From Phycisphaerales bacterium (GTDB lineage: Bacteria > Planctomycetota > Phycisphaerae > Phycisphaerales > UBA1924), in NCBI GenBank assembly GCA_030680655.1, contig JAUXUZ010000452.1, positions 1 to 7,209 on the forward strand: DNA of 7,209 bases, in the 5' to 3' direction. The position numbers and the translations under genes were made by a program. This document shows, piece after piece, positions 6,944 through 7,209 of this stretch; within the stretch, counting starts at the first letter, position 1; each line of letters begins with the position of its first letter. The notes below the pieces were generated by a model, which made no database searches, was not told the DNA's origin, and saw only the letters and a list, made by a program, of their open reading frames with translations.

Positions 6944-6965
6944 CGCGTCAAACGGGCTTGACGCG
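6944..6965. repeat. Perfect 8-bp inverted repeat upstream of the motA-like gene
   Basis: CGCGTCAA (6944-6951) and TTGACGCG (6958-6965) around ACGGGC. The right arm contains TTGACG, which could be a -35 box; 17 bases later is GATCAC (6981-6986), a poor -10 box. The palindrome could therefore be an operator over a promoter of the motA-like gene. It begins 9 bases after the preceding inverted repeat. The 200-base gap 6852-7051 holds no gene I can support. Confidence 0.45.
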
Positions 6966-7039
6966 CCCCGCTCACCGTCCGATCACACCCAGCGAGGCCC
7001 GGCTTCTCCGCGTGGAGCAGCCGCGGCGCTCTCGCACGC

Positions 7040-7044
7040 AGGGG
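7040..7044 (+). promoter_or_regulatory. Ribosome binding site of the motA-like gene
   Basis: AGGGG, 7 bases before the GTG at 7052; it supports GTG as the start codon. Confidence 0.55.
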
Positions 7045-7051
7045 CATCGCC

Positions 7052-7209
7052 GTGGACAAGGCCAGTTTGATCGGAATCCTGCTCGGTGCGTTCGCCCTGG
7101 TGTTCGTCATGTACGAGGTGTCGCACGGGCACTTCCTCATGTTCTGGTCGCTGGAAGGCTTCATGATGGTGGGCGTGGGGTCGGCCTCGGTCGTGTTCAT
7201 GGCCATGCC
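7052..7209 (+). CDS. motA: MotA-like flagellar motor stator protein, 5' part only
   Basis: The first 52 codons of a gene cut by the right edge. It starts at GTG: (M)DKASLIGILLGAFALVFVM, a first membrane span (about 5-20), a short polar link with two His (YEVSHGHF), then FWSLEGFMMVGVGSASVVF, the start of a second span. This matches the opening of MotA proteins, where a short MDxxxxIGxxLG span is followed by a loop and an SxxIVxGG-type second span. MotA with MotB forms the ion channel that powers flagellar rotation. Here the usual VVGGT is replaced by VGVGS, a mild departure. MotA family members share this fold with TolQ/ExbB and with gliding motors, so flagellar use is likely but not proven from 52 residues. 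The complete family is about 250-290 residues; motB would be expected just downstream, outside the window. Confidence 0.72.
   Translation, partial: MDKASLIGILLGAFALVFVMYEVSHGHFLMFWSLEGFMMVGVGSASVVFMAM

Noticed and set aside
5393..6944. Long frames inside and opposite the ATPase gene (5393-6478 plus, 6021-6944 minus)
   Set aside because: Shadows of the ATPase reading frame, which has all P-type motifs in the right order.

Overview
The window comes from a high-GC bacterium with strong G/C bias at third codon positions. The gene set (full-type ClpB, Bacillus-like SpoVR, SPC-type metal ATPase, GTG-started MotA-like protein) and the loose start-site signals would fit a motile planctomycete, perhaps of class Phycisphaerae. 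That placement is inference from general resemblance, not from a marker gene.

Layout, left to right. A clpB disaggregase gene on the minus strand (575 N-terminal residues) runs off the left edge. Upstream of it, on the same strand, is a 73-residue protein resembling the YjfB family of putative motility proteins. Divergent from that, on the plus strand, is an 86-residue lipoprotein with its own promoter, ribosome binding site and a textbook hairpin-plus-T terminator. It converges on a complete minus-strand spoVR gene (507 residues). A 232-base non-coding stretch upstream of spoVR holds a candidate promoter, a hairpin that pairs with the ribosome binding site, and a tandem pair of palindromic repeats. 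Next is a possible small minus-strand membrane protein, almost head to head with a complete plus-strand P1B-4-type metal-exporting ATPase (702 residues). After a 200-base gap with two perfect inverted repeats, a MotA-like stator gene begins and is cut by the right edge.

The most interesting signal is regulatory. The yjfB-like gene and spoVR, more than 2 kb apart on the same strand, are each preceded by the same two-part element, CCCCTCAA - 16 bases - RCCGATAR. It closely resembles a flagellar sigma-28 (FliA/SigD) promoter. With a putative motility protein and a MotA-like gene in the window, this suggests that spoVR in this organism may be co-expressed with late flagellar genes. No mobile element, CRISPR array, tRNA or rRNA was seen.
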